From Bremia lactucae (Eukaryota > Oomycota > Peronosporomycetes > Peronosporales > Peronosporaceae), in contig NC_090611.1 of the NCBI RefSeq assembly GCF_004359215.1, positions 4,657,223 through 4,721,222 on the forward strand: DNA of 64,000 nt, written 5' to 3'. Positions 40,684 through 50,975 of the stretch are shown one piece after another (position 1 is the first letter of the stretch; each line of letters opens with the position of its first letter). The notes beneath the pieces are model-generated. The model worked only from the letters and a program-made list of their open reading frames with translations. It had not been told where the DNA came from and did no database searches. A program made the translations under genes and the position numbers.

Positions 40684-43600
40684 TAAGATGGTATGTCTAA
40701 GAGTACCATATTTTCGTCTATAGATCTAATGGATGGGTTTTATCAGATCCTTATGCGCGTGAACGGGATATTTCATACACAGCAGTAAGCACTCCCGGTG
40801 GAATGCTCTAGGAACGGCTAGTAATGCCAGAGAGGCTTAGGAACACCCCTGCAACATTCAACAGATGTGNNNNNNNNNNNNNNNNNNNNNNNNNNNNNNN
40901 NNNNNNNNNNNNNNNNNNNNNNNNNNNNNNNNNNNNNNNNNNNNNNNNNNNNNNNNNNNNNNNNNNNNNNNNNNNNNNNNNNNNNNNNNNNNNNNNNNNN
41001 NNNNNNNNNNNNNNNNNNNNNNNNNNNNNNNNNNNNNNNNNNNNNNCTGCAAGCGAAATACCACTTCTTGGGTGCATCGTTGGTAAACACGGCGTGCGCT
41101 CTGGTCCCGAAACGATCAAGGCAATTACCGACTGGCCAGTTCCAGTCGATGTCGAGGGACTTAGAAAGTTCTTTGGATTAGCGGCGTACTTGCGCAAGTA
41201 CTCCCGCAATTATGCCGAGATGACAGTTCATCTCTCTCGTCTCATGAAAAAGACGAGAAATGTTTATTAAACGCTGATTGCAAGCGTTCCTTTGAAGGTA
41301 TCAAGCAAAGCTTGATGAAATCGCCCATCCTAGCGATTGCAGATCAAGACAATCCATTCCATGTGGTCTGTGATGCCAACGATTTCGAATCGCTGGTGCG
41401 TTAATGCAATACGAAACAGACGGCGTGGAGCGCGTCGTCTGTTACCAATTGCGTCAGCTGCAACGAGCTGAACGCATTTGCCCAGTGCATGACGAGAAAT
41501 TTCTTGCCATGAAATATGCACTGGCTGAGTTTAGAGTCTATTTCCTAGGAGATAGACCGTTCATCGTATATACGGACCATGTGCCATTATGCTCGGCCGT
41601 AAACAGCCCACACCTCTCGCAAAGAATGGCGAGGTGGCTATCCTTCATCTAGGAGTATAATTCTTCCGTCGAATATAAACCAGGACGACTTAATGTCGTC
41701 GCTGATGCGTAATCACGCCGACCCGATTTCGAGTCATCATTGCACATTAACAGTGACATTATCCCACTGTTGCAACACTCTTTACAAGTGCTCCGTCGTT
41801 AAATTTGTTTAATGACATAAGGAAAGCAAACACAGAAGATAATGACCTTCTGCGTTTAATGGATCATCTGATAAATCCATCCGATAAATCTTCAAGAGAT
41901 TTACCGACTTCATATCGATCGTCATCGGATCGATATTCAATACGCAACGGCTTCTTGTATTACACAGCCGTTGCCAGCGACACTCCAGGTGTCGTCGTCC
42001 CGAATCACAATGATTTGCGCCTGCGCATCATGTATGAGTGTCACGATGCTCCAACAAGTGGACATCGTGGACGTGAGAAGACTTACCTCACAGTAAGTCG
42101 CGACTTTTACTGGCCCCGCCAGTATCAGATTGTGCGCAAGTACATTCGTGCTTGCGAGGTATGTCGACGGGTGAAGCCTAGCCCTTAATCCCGTGCGCCT
42201 CCTCAATCTCTACCACTTCCGGCAGAATGTTGGCAGTCCGTATCTATGGACTTCGTCTTCGATTTCCCGATGGAGATCACGAAAACAATGAAATTTTGTT
42301 TTGTAGACAGATTCAGCAAGATGGTACATCTTGTTGCCGTACCCAGAGTCGATCACGGCTCCGGACTGTGGTATTTAAATTCCACAGTCTACCTTGTGAA
42401 CTAGTCTCGGATAGAGATCCACGGTAAACGGCAAAGTTCTGGCAATCCGTGTTCTGATCCATCGGAACACGGCTGACTATGTCAACATCTGATCACCCAG
42501 AAACAGATGGTCAAATGGAACGCGTGGATCGCGTTCACGAAGAGATTCGTCAAGGTTACGTTCAATCGTATCCGAATTAGAGCGAGTTTTTACCGATGGT
42601 CGAATTCGCCATCAATAATTCATTGCATGCGTCTACAACGCATACACCGTTCTTACACCTGATTAAAGCGATGCTCTAGTTTATGGGGGGACTCGCACTA
42701 GCAAGACCATTTCTGGCTCATGCTCATCACACGTCGAAGATACCAACGACGCGAGTGGTGTCGATGAGGAAGGAATCGACATCGAAAATGAGAAAGATCT
42801 CATGGCAGTGCGCACAAAGCGCACTGAAAAAGACAAAACAAATAAGTCAGCAGAGGACCTTCTGCTGACTCGAGAATCAATAATCCGTTTCGTTCAGGAT
42901 TCCATTGCCAACGCAGTGGACCGACAGAAATGGAATGCAGACAAACATGGAAGATCGAATGTTCATTCATTTGAAGTTAATGATCTAGTGCTACTCTCTA
43001 CGATAGACTTGGCAAACTTACCTAAGCGATTAGTCACTAATGTGGGTAGCAGTAACCTACTACCCAAGTTCATTGGTTCGTTCCCTGTAGTACATCGCAG
43101 AGGCAATGCGTACACAATAGAATTGCCACGTAGGATGCGAACGCATGCTACGTCTTACGTTGGTCGGCTCCGCCCGTACCAACAGTACGCGGCTTCTTCC
43201 GAGGACGGATTTGACCACCCTTTTCAAGAATCCCCAAAACATTCTTGTGATCGCGAACCAGATTCTCATGTTGAATCTCGAGTTTTTAATGCCGGTTCCG
43301 AATATCGTCAAAACTACGATGAGCTGACGACAGCTCATCGCGAACAGCGTGATATTTCCGTTCGTACTCCAACATGGAGTACGCACTCTTCGAACGGTCT
43401 TCTAACCGCTCGATATGGTGAGCTTGCACTGTCTGCTCCAACGAGTGACGCTTGCCGCGCTCGTAGTCAAGTTCCTTCTCCAAATTATGGAGGAAGTGAT
43501 CGATTTTGTCGATCCTCGACATTAGATCCGACTTGCGGTTTGGATATAATTATTCCTCCTCCACCACAATCATTGGTGGATTCCCACGGTGATCAACGTT

Positions 43601-43830
43601 CCTTGTGGAACGTATCCAGAACCACCGTGATGTGCAGGGGTAGCGAACGAGTTATGTTGTTCGCTGGCGTGGTTATCCACCGTCACATGACAGCTGGGAG
43701 CCTCCTTCCCAGCTGGTTGCTGACGTTGATGGCCTCGTCCGTCAGTATGACGAGACCCATCCGATGGTTCAGAAGGCCAATCGGAAAACACGCGCCCTGG
43801 CGCCTGTAAATCGATTGCAAAATGTCAATC
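40684..43830 (+). pseudogene. pol of family-A element (RT to chromodomain), broken
   Basis: RT lies at 40684-40869 and 41047-41270 (LLGCIVGKHGVRSGP, KFFGLAAYLRKYSRNYAEMT). RNase H is at 41330-41660 (VYTDHVPLCSAVNSPHLSQR). The integrase zinc finger is at 41805-42188 (SGHRGREKTYL, CEVCRRVKP), followed by core pieces to about 42660. The integrase C-terminal domain is at 42802-43190 (LLPKFIGSFPVVHRRGNAYT, MRTHATSYVGRLRPY). A chromodomain is visible across a frame shift at about 43565-43800: PPPQSLVDSHGDQR leads in, and RQYDETHPM-like sequence closes it. The single 335-codon frame at 42802-43809 runs out of phase in its last ~70 codons. Confidence 0.87.
40870..41046. other. Assembly gap (177 N)
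   Basis: 177 N within reverse transcriptase. The size matches about what related copies would require, so this is probably a sized gap. Confidence 0.95.
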
Positions 43831-44720
43831 GCATCGCGCATCTCGATAGAGATGTGAGTCATTCTTTAGGGCAAAGAAAGGGAATAAACATCTCTTTTCA
43901 CTCGTTTCGTGTTGTCGACAGAACGCAGGTAGGGATCACCCCACGTTAGGCATTGAAGACCTGCCTCACGGAACAAACGATGCAATTTAAATGTTGCACC
44001 GGTTGGAGTTCGTTTTTCAAACTTAACGCGAATCGCGTTACGTTGTTGAAGCGAGGCTTTGCGTGCAATATCTTTGACATTGCGAATGAATGTGTTCCAG
44101 GCTTGTATCAACAAGCTTTTACCTCGCTTGTTGTTTTAATTATATTATCGATCCTTAGGAAAAACATCGAAATAAAAATCTTCCTCAGCGCGAAAGTTCT
44201 TCGCGCTGGGATCAAGGCCATGTAGCTTTGTCACAATAAATAAGGGATATTCATTGTGAGGAGTAGTCTCTCATGACAAACTATTGACTAGCCGTTTGAG
44301 CAAAAAACACGGCTTCTTCTCAGAGGCAAGACGATACATTTTATTGGTTACGCTCCCCTGAGAAGTACCCACTGAAGCAGGGGTACCACAAGAACCTTTA
44401 TTACGATGGCTTACGCCATCGTTATCACCACGTAAAGAGATACGTGCGGGTGACCGCACGGGAGATGGAGCCGACGATGAAAAATCATCTTTATCGTTGG
44501 AACCAAACGCTGTAGCGAACGCTGTTAGCACGTTTGTCAGATTGAGCTCCCTCTTTCGAGGGCTAAAAGTCAGCCGCCTGACGTCTATCAGGCGACTGTT
44601 TTGTTCTCCCCGAGTCGACCTACAAAGAAAGGTCGTATTCACGTAGTGAATCACCACGTGCACTCGCAACATCTAGTGTTGTGCGAGTGTAAGACACTAC
44701 GGAAGACGATCCGTCTGCCG
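43286..44720 (-). pseudogene. Antisense frames in family-A 3' region
   Basis: Minus-strand pieces, right to left: an N-terminal hydrophilic acidic part at about 44720-44271 (SGRTKQSPDRRQAADF; FGSNDKDDFSSSAPSPVRSP), a central basic part at 44114-43866 (IQAWNTFIRNVKDIARKASL, NAIRVKFEKRTPTG) and a coiled-coil-like part at 43522-43286 (IDKIDHFLHNLEKELDYERG, LEYERKYHAVRDELSSAHRS). Only the part right of about 43830 is free of plus-strand pol; 43570-43791 is a shadow of the chromodomain. The order resembles that of the family-B antisense frames. Confidence 0.35.
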
Positions 44721-44929
44721 CAAGAGATAACAGTGCGTCACCCGCGGCTGCACGAACCGCAGCCTAAGGCGCAGCACTATCGTCACCCCGCATGAGTTGA
44801 CTCTACATGCGATGAAAATTTTAAAATGATGGTTCTGACCAATCGATATCGTTTTAAAAATTAAGTGGTCGCATAGCGACCACTCCATCCAATGTCAGTC
44901 AGAGTGATTGTTGTTTTAGGGAGGTGTGA

Positions 44930-45384
44930 TGTAACGGGGTGTAATGTTACATGAAATTAACACTTAAAGGTTGTTAATTAATATATTATCCAAAAGGTAG
45001 ATAATATTTGCAGGATATTACTTTATATAGTAAGATTCAGAACTCTTATCCATAAATAGGTATAGACCATTGTACCAGTTTATTCCGCAGACTAATCAGC
45101 TGTACGAGTAATCAAAGAGAGAGTTACAGATAAGATAGAGATAAGAATTCATTTATATGTTTAGTATTAGATTATAATTAAGTTAGCATTTACAAAGATA
45201 GAACAAGAGACACTCAATTATATTTAATACAGTTTTCATTTTATCGTCTTAAGCTAGTTACCTTAAGATAAGTCTTTCTCTGCACGTACTAGTGTACGTG
45301 AAATAACGTAAGGCACCACTCGCAACTGAAGCAGTGCGAAGTGGACTTGTACTGAACCAGTACAAGTCGTAGTGCCCCGTTACA
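44930..45384 (+). repeat. LTR, family A (3' LTR)
   Basis: 455 bp, TGTAACGGGGTGTAATGTTA to GCCCCGTTACA, preceded by the purine tract TTTAGGGAGGTGTGA. It keeps the GACTTGTACTG/CAGTACAAGTC palindrome near its 3' end. Its central part is diverged from the copy at 3063 but close to those at 51176 and 51625. Confidence 0.9.
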
Positions 45385-45787
45385 CCCATAGTATGTCACC
45401 CTTTTACATTTCCAAACTGGTGCAATAAATGAAGCATACTCTAAATTCGGCCAAGATTGCAATTTATCGCTTGCCTTATTAAGCTCTCAATACTCCGCAA
45501 TTATCCATTGCGAATTCCAGTCTTAATTGCACCGGCTGCGTGATCATGTCGAAGAAGTTATTAACGACTTGTACCTTTAGTGGAGTGCAAATTAATTTAA
45601 GCATTTATTTTCCTACTTCATCATTAAAATGGCTACCGTTTGCAAGTGTATGATATTCAGCTGTGTTTTCGCCGTGCTGTCAGAGCAATACGTCCGTATT
45701 GCGCCGACATTCTAGTGTTGAAGCTGTTAGTATTTATTGCACCCACAACCTTACATTGAAGTAAGTGTTCGTTTAGATAGTTGTTAA

Positions 45788-45900
45788 GGCTTTAGACTAT
45801 TGTAACGGCTTTAGACTATTGTAAAGGCTTAAGACTATTATTGTAAAGGCTTTGGACTATTGTAAAGGCTTTAGACTATTGTAAAGGCTTTACAGTCGTC
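45788..45900 (+). repeat. 19-bp minisatellite upstream of jacalin gene 2
   Basis: About five to six units of GGCTTTAGACTATTGTAAA with one 22-bp variant. At about 45912-45945 a partly inverted version follows (GACTTTACAATTATC, AAAGCCTTTACAA), so the array could fold back on itself. Confidence 0.88.
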
Positions 45901-46651
45901 AAAGCGAAAGACTTTACAATTATCTAAAAGCCTTTACAAACATCTTAAACAAACCTACCCGCATCAAAAGCTCAAAGATTTTAGCAATCATCCAACGTCG
46001 TTGCAAGCATCTAAACGAAGTCTAAATTCTATCAAATCTGCTTGTGTTAATAAATACAAATTCACAAAATATGAGCTTTAAATTATACATTAATAAGGTT
46101 AGTGCAGTCGCATTGTCCAAAAGAAAAAGCAGATTGCCGCCTGTTTTTACTGAGTCATATGCCGCGGCTTATAGATGTGCTGTCGATCTCTACTTGGACT
46201 ACGTAATGGGTATTCACGTCAATACAACAGCTTTCCATCTAAGTTTTACACGAGTTCGCCACTGCTATCGACCTGCTTTGCGCCCCTTGCTCCACAACTT
46301 GGCTGTGAGCATGACGGGTATCATTCTCATAAGAAGCATCATTCTCATAAGTAGTACAGTTGATATGTTAAAAAGGAAATTTAGTGCAAGAGAGTAATGT
46401 TGTCTCGTCCATCCGTACGTATTTAAATTTACACGTCGCAGATTAAGTTTTTAGCACAGACTTACAGTGTTTGAAAATTTCCAACCAAAAGAATGCTTAC
46501 ATTTTCCACGTGGAAGTCTTATCCAACGTATGGTGCCAATTGCTTTCTTGTAGATGTGCACTTTGCATCTGGAATTGGGGCGCCTATAAACGAATTCAAC
46601 CTGAAATTTCAGATGATTAAAAACTCTTCCTACATCAGTTCCGTCAATAAT

Positions 46652-46670
46652 CTCATTTCCAAACCTTCCT
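46652..46670 (+). promoter_or_regulatory. Oomycete-type initiator upstream of jacalin gene 2
   Basis: CTCATTTCCAAACCTTCC lies about 40 bp before the start codon and fits the oomycete initiator (YTCANTYY) with a pyrimidine-containing flank. This is a motif match only. Confidence 0.5.
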
Positions 46671-46695
46671 TCTACCGATCACTCGACCGCTTACG

Positions 46696-47262
46696 ATGAA
46701 GCTTCCGCTCCTACTTGCGCTTGCGACACTCTACCATGCTACCAACGCGGACGAAAATGATGGATGTAAATATTGGAATTCCGAAGAAAGGACTCGAGTG
46801 ACCACGGCTTACGGTGGAAACGGCGGGACTCCTTATACCGACCTTTACGATGCTTCTCCCGGACTACGAATGAAGTCCGTGACGATCAACTCCGGCGATC
46901 GCATCAATGGCGTGACTTTCAATGTTCAGTTATCTTATGGTGCCCCCGTCGTTCTTAAACATGGTGGTAATGGCGGTTCAAAGAAAGAGATTACGTTTAG
47001 TCAAGACGAATACATTAAATCCTTTGTCCTTCAGACTGGAGAGAAAGACGGCAAAAACCGTATTCGGTACCTCAAATTTGTAACCAGTAAAAACCAAGTA
47101 ATTGAAGGCGGAACACGCGGCAACGATCCAAAAAACCAACTTGTTCAAGAGGTCGCACCGGCTAGCTATCAGTTGGCAGGAATGCATGGCAACGCCGGGA
47201 AAGAAATGGACAAGTTAGGTTTCGTTTATACGAAATTGGCCGCTAACAACTGCCCTGCCTGA
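46696..47262 (+). CDS. Secreted jacalin-like lectin
   Basis: Intact single-exon frame, 188 residues. Signal peptide at about 1-18 (MKLPLLLALATLYHATNA). The rest is essentially one jacalin-like lectin domain at about 24-186, with glycine-rich loops (TTAYGGNGGTPYTDL, LKHGGNGGSKKE, IEGGTRGNDPKN) and the C-terminal core AGMHGNAGKEMDKLGFVYT. Cys24 and Cys186 flank the domain as in the longer paralogue at 24330-25100, which has an acidic spacer that this one lacks. Glycan binding outside the cell is inferred from the family. The start is supported by the signal peptide and by the initiator motif about 40 bp upstream. Confidence 0.92.
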   Translation: MKLPLLLALATLYHATNADENDGCKYWNSEERTRVTTAYGGNGGTPYTDLYDASPGLRMKSVTINSGDRINGVTFNVQLSYGAPVVLKHGGNGGSKKEITFSQDEYIKSFVLQTGEKDGKNRIRYLKFVTSKNQVIEGGTRGNDPKNQLVQEVAPASYQLAGMHGNAGKEMDKLGFVYTKLAANNCPA

Positions 47263-48209
47263 TAATCTTCAAGCAAGATTCGAAGCGTAGAGCCAAGGTG
47301 GCAAAAGCATGCTCTTTAGCTCTCATTCCTGCGATTGAATACATATTTTTTTTCAATTTTGCTTTTTCTTTTTGTTTGCTGTCTTAAGACCAGTGTTCGG
47401 CCACTGTCTATTATTACACAGCAGATTAATTGGCACTCGTTTTAAAAGCGGCCGGCGTTGGGTTTGTATCTTTCTTGTGTCAATAGCTTAAGCATGGTTA
47501 AGAGAAATTCACACGCAATTAGATTTCCAGTAAGCTATGGAGAGAAGCAAAGCATCATAAATTGTTGTTTGAATGTCTTTTTAATACAAAGACTTCATTG
47601 AAAACGAGATGGCAAAGATAACCATTTTTCCTGGTGGCGCAAATTTGTTAACGACAGCTGCGCGTACATACTTATAGTGGCGAGCTTGCATGCGGTAGAT
47701 GCTAATATAAAGCGAAGGCTACAATTGCTACACGTTGCATGCGTCATTTGAATCACGACTTTAAGCAAAACAATTCCAAACAGTGGCTAAACTTTCCATA
47801 TGTGCGCCTCAGGTTGAATGGAGGTTGTTTATCAATGGATTAAAGTGAACGTGCAATGCAATAATTGACCAGACGTCGAGTAATGCTTCCACCTATGAGA
47901 CGATATGCACAAGAAGGAGTGAATAAAGTAAACGCCTATCAATTTTTAGATGGGCAATCTATTTCTCTGGCCTCTTTAAAGGACTTGAACGTGAAGGAAG
48001 AGCTGGCTGAAAGTTTTATTGCAGTTACCAAATAAATATGTTTTTGAGAGGTAAAATCTCCTCATTTAATGTGATTGGCTTATTTCACGCATGTATTGTG
48101 CCTGGAAGTGAAGGGGGGACGATAGCCTTTCGACGTACCTCTTTTGTGCTTAATTTGCAATTATTCGCGTTCGTGACTTCCACTTTTCACAATGTACGTT
48201 CGTGGACAC
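47263..48209. other. Intergenic region between lectin and TCF25 homologue
   Basis: About 0.95 kb with no recognisable gene or repeat. It holds the 3' UTR of the lectin and the promoter of the next gene. Confidence 0.5.
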
Positions 48210-50883
48210 ATGTCTCTCAAGTACTCTTCAACGATCTCATAAATGCTCTTAACGCCAGGTCTGCCCGCCAAGCCAATCGATTGGCCAAGGAGCGAAAGGC
48301 TGAAAGCAGCGAAAGAGATGTGGAGTCAGAAGACGATCACGAGCTGCAGGAGAAGCGCGCGACCAATGTAGGCTTTGCATTTCTGGCCGATTCGGACGCA
48401 AGTGAGGACAGCGGCGAGGAAGAAGAAGATCAGGTTTTTAAAGAGATTCAATTTTGACGGAATTCTCTTATTGGAACCCCGCACCCCTCATTACACTATG
48501 GGGAATTTCGGCTACAGGGCCTCCTCCCACCCAACTATCACACACCTTCGGTGCGGGTTGGCAGGGCGGCCATCCATTGGATGGTTGCTCGTCTGCTTTT
48601 TAGCCTATCTCCGGCGATGTGTCATCGTACCGCCCTCCGCGGGTATCGATCCACGTACCTCCCGGTCCCAGTTCCAGTGCTTAACCACTCGGCCACTGGG
48701 GTCGGTCATCAGGTTTTTAAAGAGCCGACCACCGTCGTGGTTTCTGTGCCAATGACGCGCACGAAAACGTGAGCATTGCTGTATAGTGTGGCATGATTTG
48801 TATTGGTTTGGCAGTAACGTGTCGAATGATATTGTAGCCAAACGAAGAAATCCAAGCGAAAATTAAATCGAAACGAAAAAGAGGAAACCGAATCCGTGGA
48901 CGATCTTTTAAAAGCGCTTGCAATTGAAACTAGAGAATCTATGGTCAACACGTCATCGTCGCTTTCGATCGACAAAGAGCCCTCACTCTTTGGTGTCGAC
49001 CTTAAATGTGCCAATGCCGATACAGAAATGAAGCGTCTTTTTGGCGTCAGTATTGTGACTTTGAACAATACCAATACTTTTGGTCAATTAAATTATTTTT
49101 CACAGGTAAAAGAAGGAAGTCGTGGTTCGACTCGACAATTTCATCGAACTTCTCGGTACTTTGACAATAAGTGTTTTATACAAGGACAAAAAAAACAGAA
49201 TTGTCGGCTAATACTATGTATTGGTAGCAAGAATCCCCGACTGCCACTAAAGAAGACAATGCTCGTGACACCTCTCGAGGATTGGCCTCGTCCACCAACG
49301 TTTATTCACGGAGGAATTCGCTGGACACGATCGAATGAACCGCAAGGCCTTGGCTGGAACAGTTTATGCAAGTATTACAAAGTAGTGTACTCGAGTGCGT
49401 ACGAAAAGGTACAATTAGCTGGTTTTATAAACTCTGGAAAGCATCGATTCGAGAATAATTGAGAATGTATATATTTTTTGCTGCTCTTGTTTTAGTCACA
49501 AGAGGAATTTCAATTGCTTCAGCGATCGCACGATCCCAATGTTATTGCTCACTTTTTACAGCGCTATCCATACCATATTGAGGCGCTCGTTACAATGACG
49601 GAAGTGTATCAACATCACGGCCAAATGGACCACGCTAGCGACTGTATTCAGCGATGTATATACGCCCTTGAATTGGCGTGGACTGACGACTTTGAGGTCA
49701 CGAAAGGACATTGTCGCATGGATATTCGTATTGAAACGAATGGGGGTGTTTTCAAAGCTCTTTTTCTATTGATGAAACAAGCTGGACGTCGTGGGTGTGT
49801 CCGTAGCGCGTTCGAGACGGCAAAGCTCGTGCTTGGTCTCGACCCAGAAGGCGATCCCATGAGTGTCGTCTTAGCAATTGACTACTATGCGCTCACGTCG
49901 CGCCAATGTCAGTTTGTTATTGACCTTGTTCACTCGAAAACCCTTGTCGTTGATCGATATGCCGATGAAGAAATGGTGCTTTCAAAGAATCAAGCTCGTC
50001 TGAAAGCAATCAAGAAGGATTCTATACATGACATTGCCATGTTGCCAAATCTTCAATTTTCACTAGGGCTTGCACAGTCTGTTTTTGGCTTGAAACACGT
50101 GATTGTCTCGATACATACTCACATTCTTTTTGCGTGTATTTAGTTTCTACCTCGGTAATGAAGTTGAAGGCAAGGAAAAAGTAGCGATCGCGTTGCTTCA
50201 TTTTCCAACACTTCTTGAAAAACTTTTGCATCAAATGGCTGCTATTTCGTCCTGTACGAGTTCAAGGATGGATAGAATTTTATTTTATTTCTATTTGAGT
50301 TTGAAACTCATTTAATTTCTATTGATTTTGGTGTGGCGTTTAGCTGCATGGCACTTGATTTTAGCCAATCGCGTGTTTGCAAAGGCACAAAACGTCGATA
50401 AAGTGCTGGAACATTTACTTGAGATTTACGTCACGCGGAATTGTTCTCTCTGGAAAGTAAAAGAAACGCAAGCTTTTCTGCTTCAAAGTGCGCAATATGC
50501 TCTTGATTCTCCGCAACTTGTGGCTGCAAACCCTCAAGTTTTAAAGCTGCCCACGTGTATGCACAAATACCTTCGTGCTGTCCTTGCTGGTACGAATGGA
50601 TTGAATCAAAACAAGTGCATTGAATTCGATTGTACTAACAGACTTTTAACTAGATTACTCGGACGACATTACGACGTTGCCTGCCGACCACCCGATGTTG
50701 CAGCCCCCCGAGCTTGAAAACGGTCAACTGCTGGATGCAGAAGCACGTGCGGCGCTTGTGCAGGCACAGGAGGTATTTGACGCGGGCAATTTGCCGGCTG
50801 ATGCCAATCCGTTGTTGCTTTTCCTACAGACGCTCTTGCCTTGGAATCAAGTGCAAGGCGCCGGTCAACGGCCGCCCTTATGA
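48210..50883 (+). CDS. TCF25: TCF25 (NULP1) homologue, multi-exon
   Basis: A model of joined exons gives about 615 residues: 48210-48220, 48259-48433, 48713-48768, 48838-49045, 49106-49155, 49228-49408, 49496-50076, 50144-50253, 50344-50589, 50654-50883. Phases agree at every junction and total length is a multiple of three. The N-terminus is basic then acidic with a Lys/Arg-rich patch; then LVTPLEDWPRPPTF, AHFLQRYPYHIEALVTMTEV, CIQRCIYALELAW, GCVRSAFETAKLVLGLDPEG and a C-terminal NPLLLFLQTLLPWN, all as in TCF25. Animal and yeast (Rqc1) relatives work in the ribosome quality-control complex. Branch-site-like TACTAAC and CTAAT precede acceptors at 50653 and 49227. Weak points are the 38-bp first intron, which supplies the ATG, and introns 49046-49105 and 49156-49227, which are multiples of three. 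A SINE lies in the second intron. Confidence 0.88.
48430..48724 (-). mobile_element. tRNA-derived SINE with 16-bp target duplication
   Basis: The insert 48446-48708 is flanked by exact 16-bp direct repeats TCAGGTTTTTAAAGAG (48430-48445 and 48709-48724). On the minus strand its head is tRNA-Ser/Leu-like: A box TGGCCGAGTGG (complement of 48685-48695) and B box GGATCGATACC (complement of 48642-48652), the two internal promoter elements for RNA polymerase III. An unrelated ~190-bp body follows. The TTTT/AA-containing target fits L1-type endonuclease insertion. It sits inside the coding region of the TCF25 homologue. Confidence 0.88.
48434..48712 (+). other. Predicted intron created by the SINE insertion
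   Basis: The target duplication contains AG|GT. Splicing from GT at 48434 to AG at 48712 removes exactly the SINE plus one copy of the duplication and restores the reading frame across GAT-CAG|GTT-TTT-AAA-GAG. A CTTAAC branch-like site is at 48680-48685, 27 nt before the acceptor. Without splicing the frame stops within about ten codons. Confidence 0.65.
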
Positions 50884-50975
50884 ACCTCTTCTCGAAAACA
50901 TATTGAAGGTTAGATTCTATAAAAATAATGCAACTTGTTTAGAATTGGCAATTTTAAAAGGTTATTAAGCTTTTT

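Larger units (their letters stand above)
40684..45384 (+). mobile_element. Ty3/Gypsy family-A element, 5'-truncated, with 3' LTR
   Basis: Starts abruptly within RT at about 40684 (GGTATGTCTAAGAGTACCAT, as at 649) and continues through RNase H, integrase, chromodomain and a ~1.1-kb 3' region to the LTR at 44930-45384. It is the most complete 3' half of family A in the window. The 177-N gap at 40870-41046 removes part of RT. Confidence 0.88.
45385..46695. other. Upstream region of jacalin gene 2
   Basis: About 1.3 kb. It contains an inverted match to 23822-23866 right beside the LTR (45385-45430) and a 19-bp minisatellite at 45788-45900. A 117-codon frame at 46044-46397 matches nothing I know and overlaps no conserved feature; it may be chance. 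Confidence 0.5.

Noticed and set aside
43570..43791. 73-codon minus-strand frame in the family-A 3' region
   Set aside because: It is exactly opposite the chromodomain of pol on the plus strand; treated as a shadow.
42802..43809. A single 335-residue protein on the plus strand
   Set aside because: Only the first ~130 residues are integrase C-terminus; the end is out of phase with the chromodomain, so length alone misleads.
46044..46397. 117-codon plus-strand frame upstream of jacalin gene 2
   Set aside because: No recognisable domain, signal or relatives within the window; AT-rich surroundings make chance likely.
48640..48708. A functional tRNA gene (A and B boxes visible)
   Set aside because: The acceptor and anticodon arms do not pair properly, a 190-bp body follows and target duplications flank the unit, so it is a SINE head.
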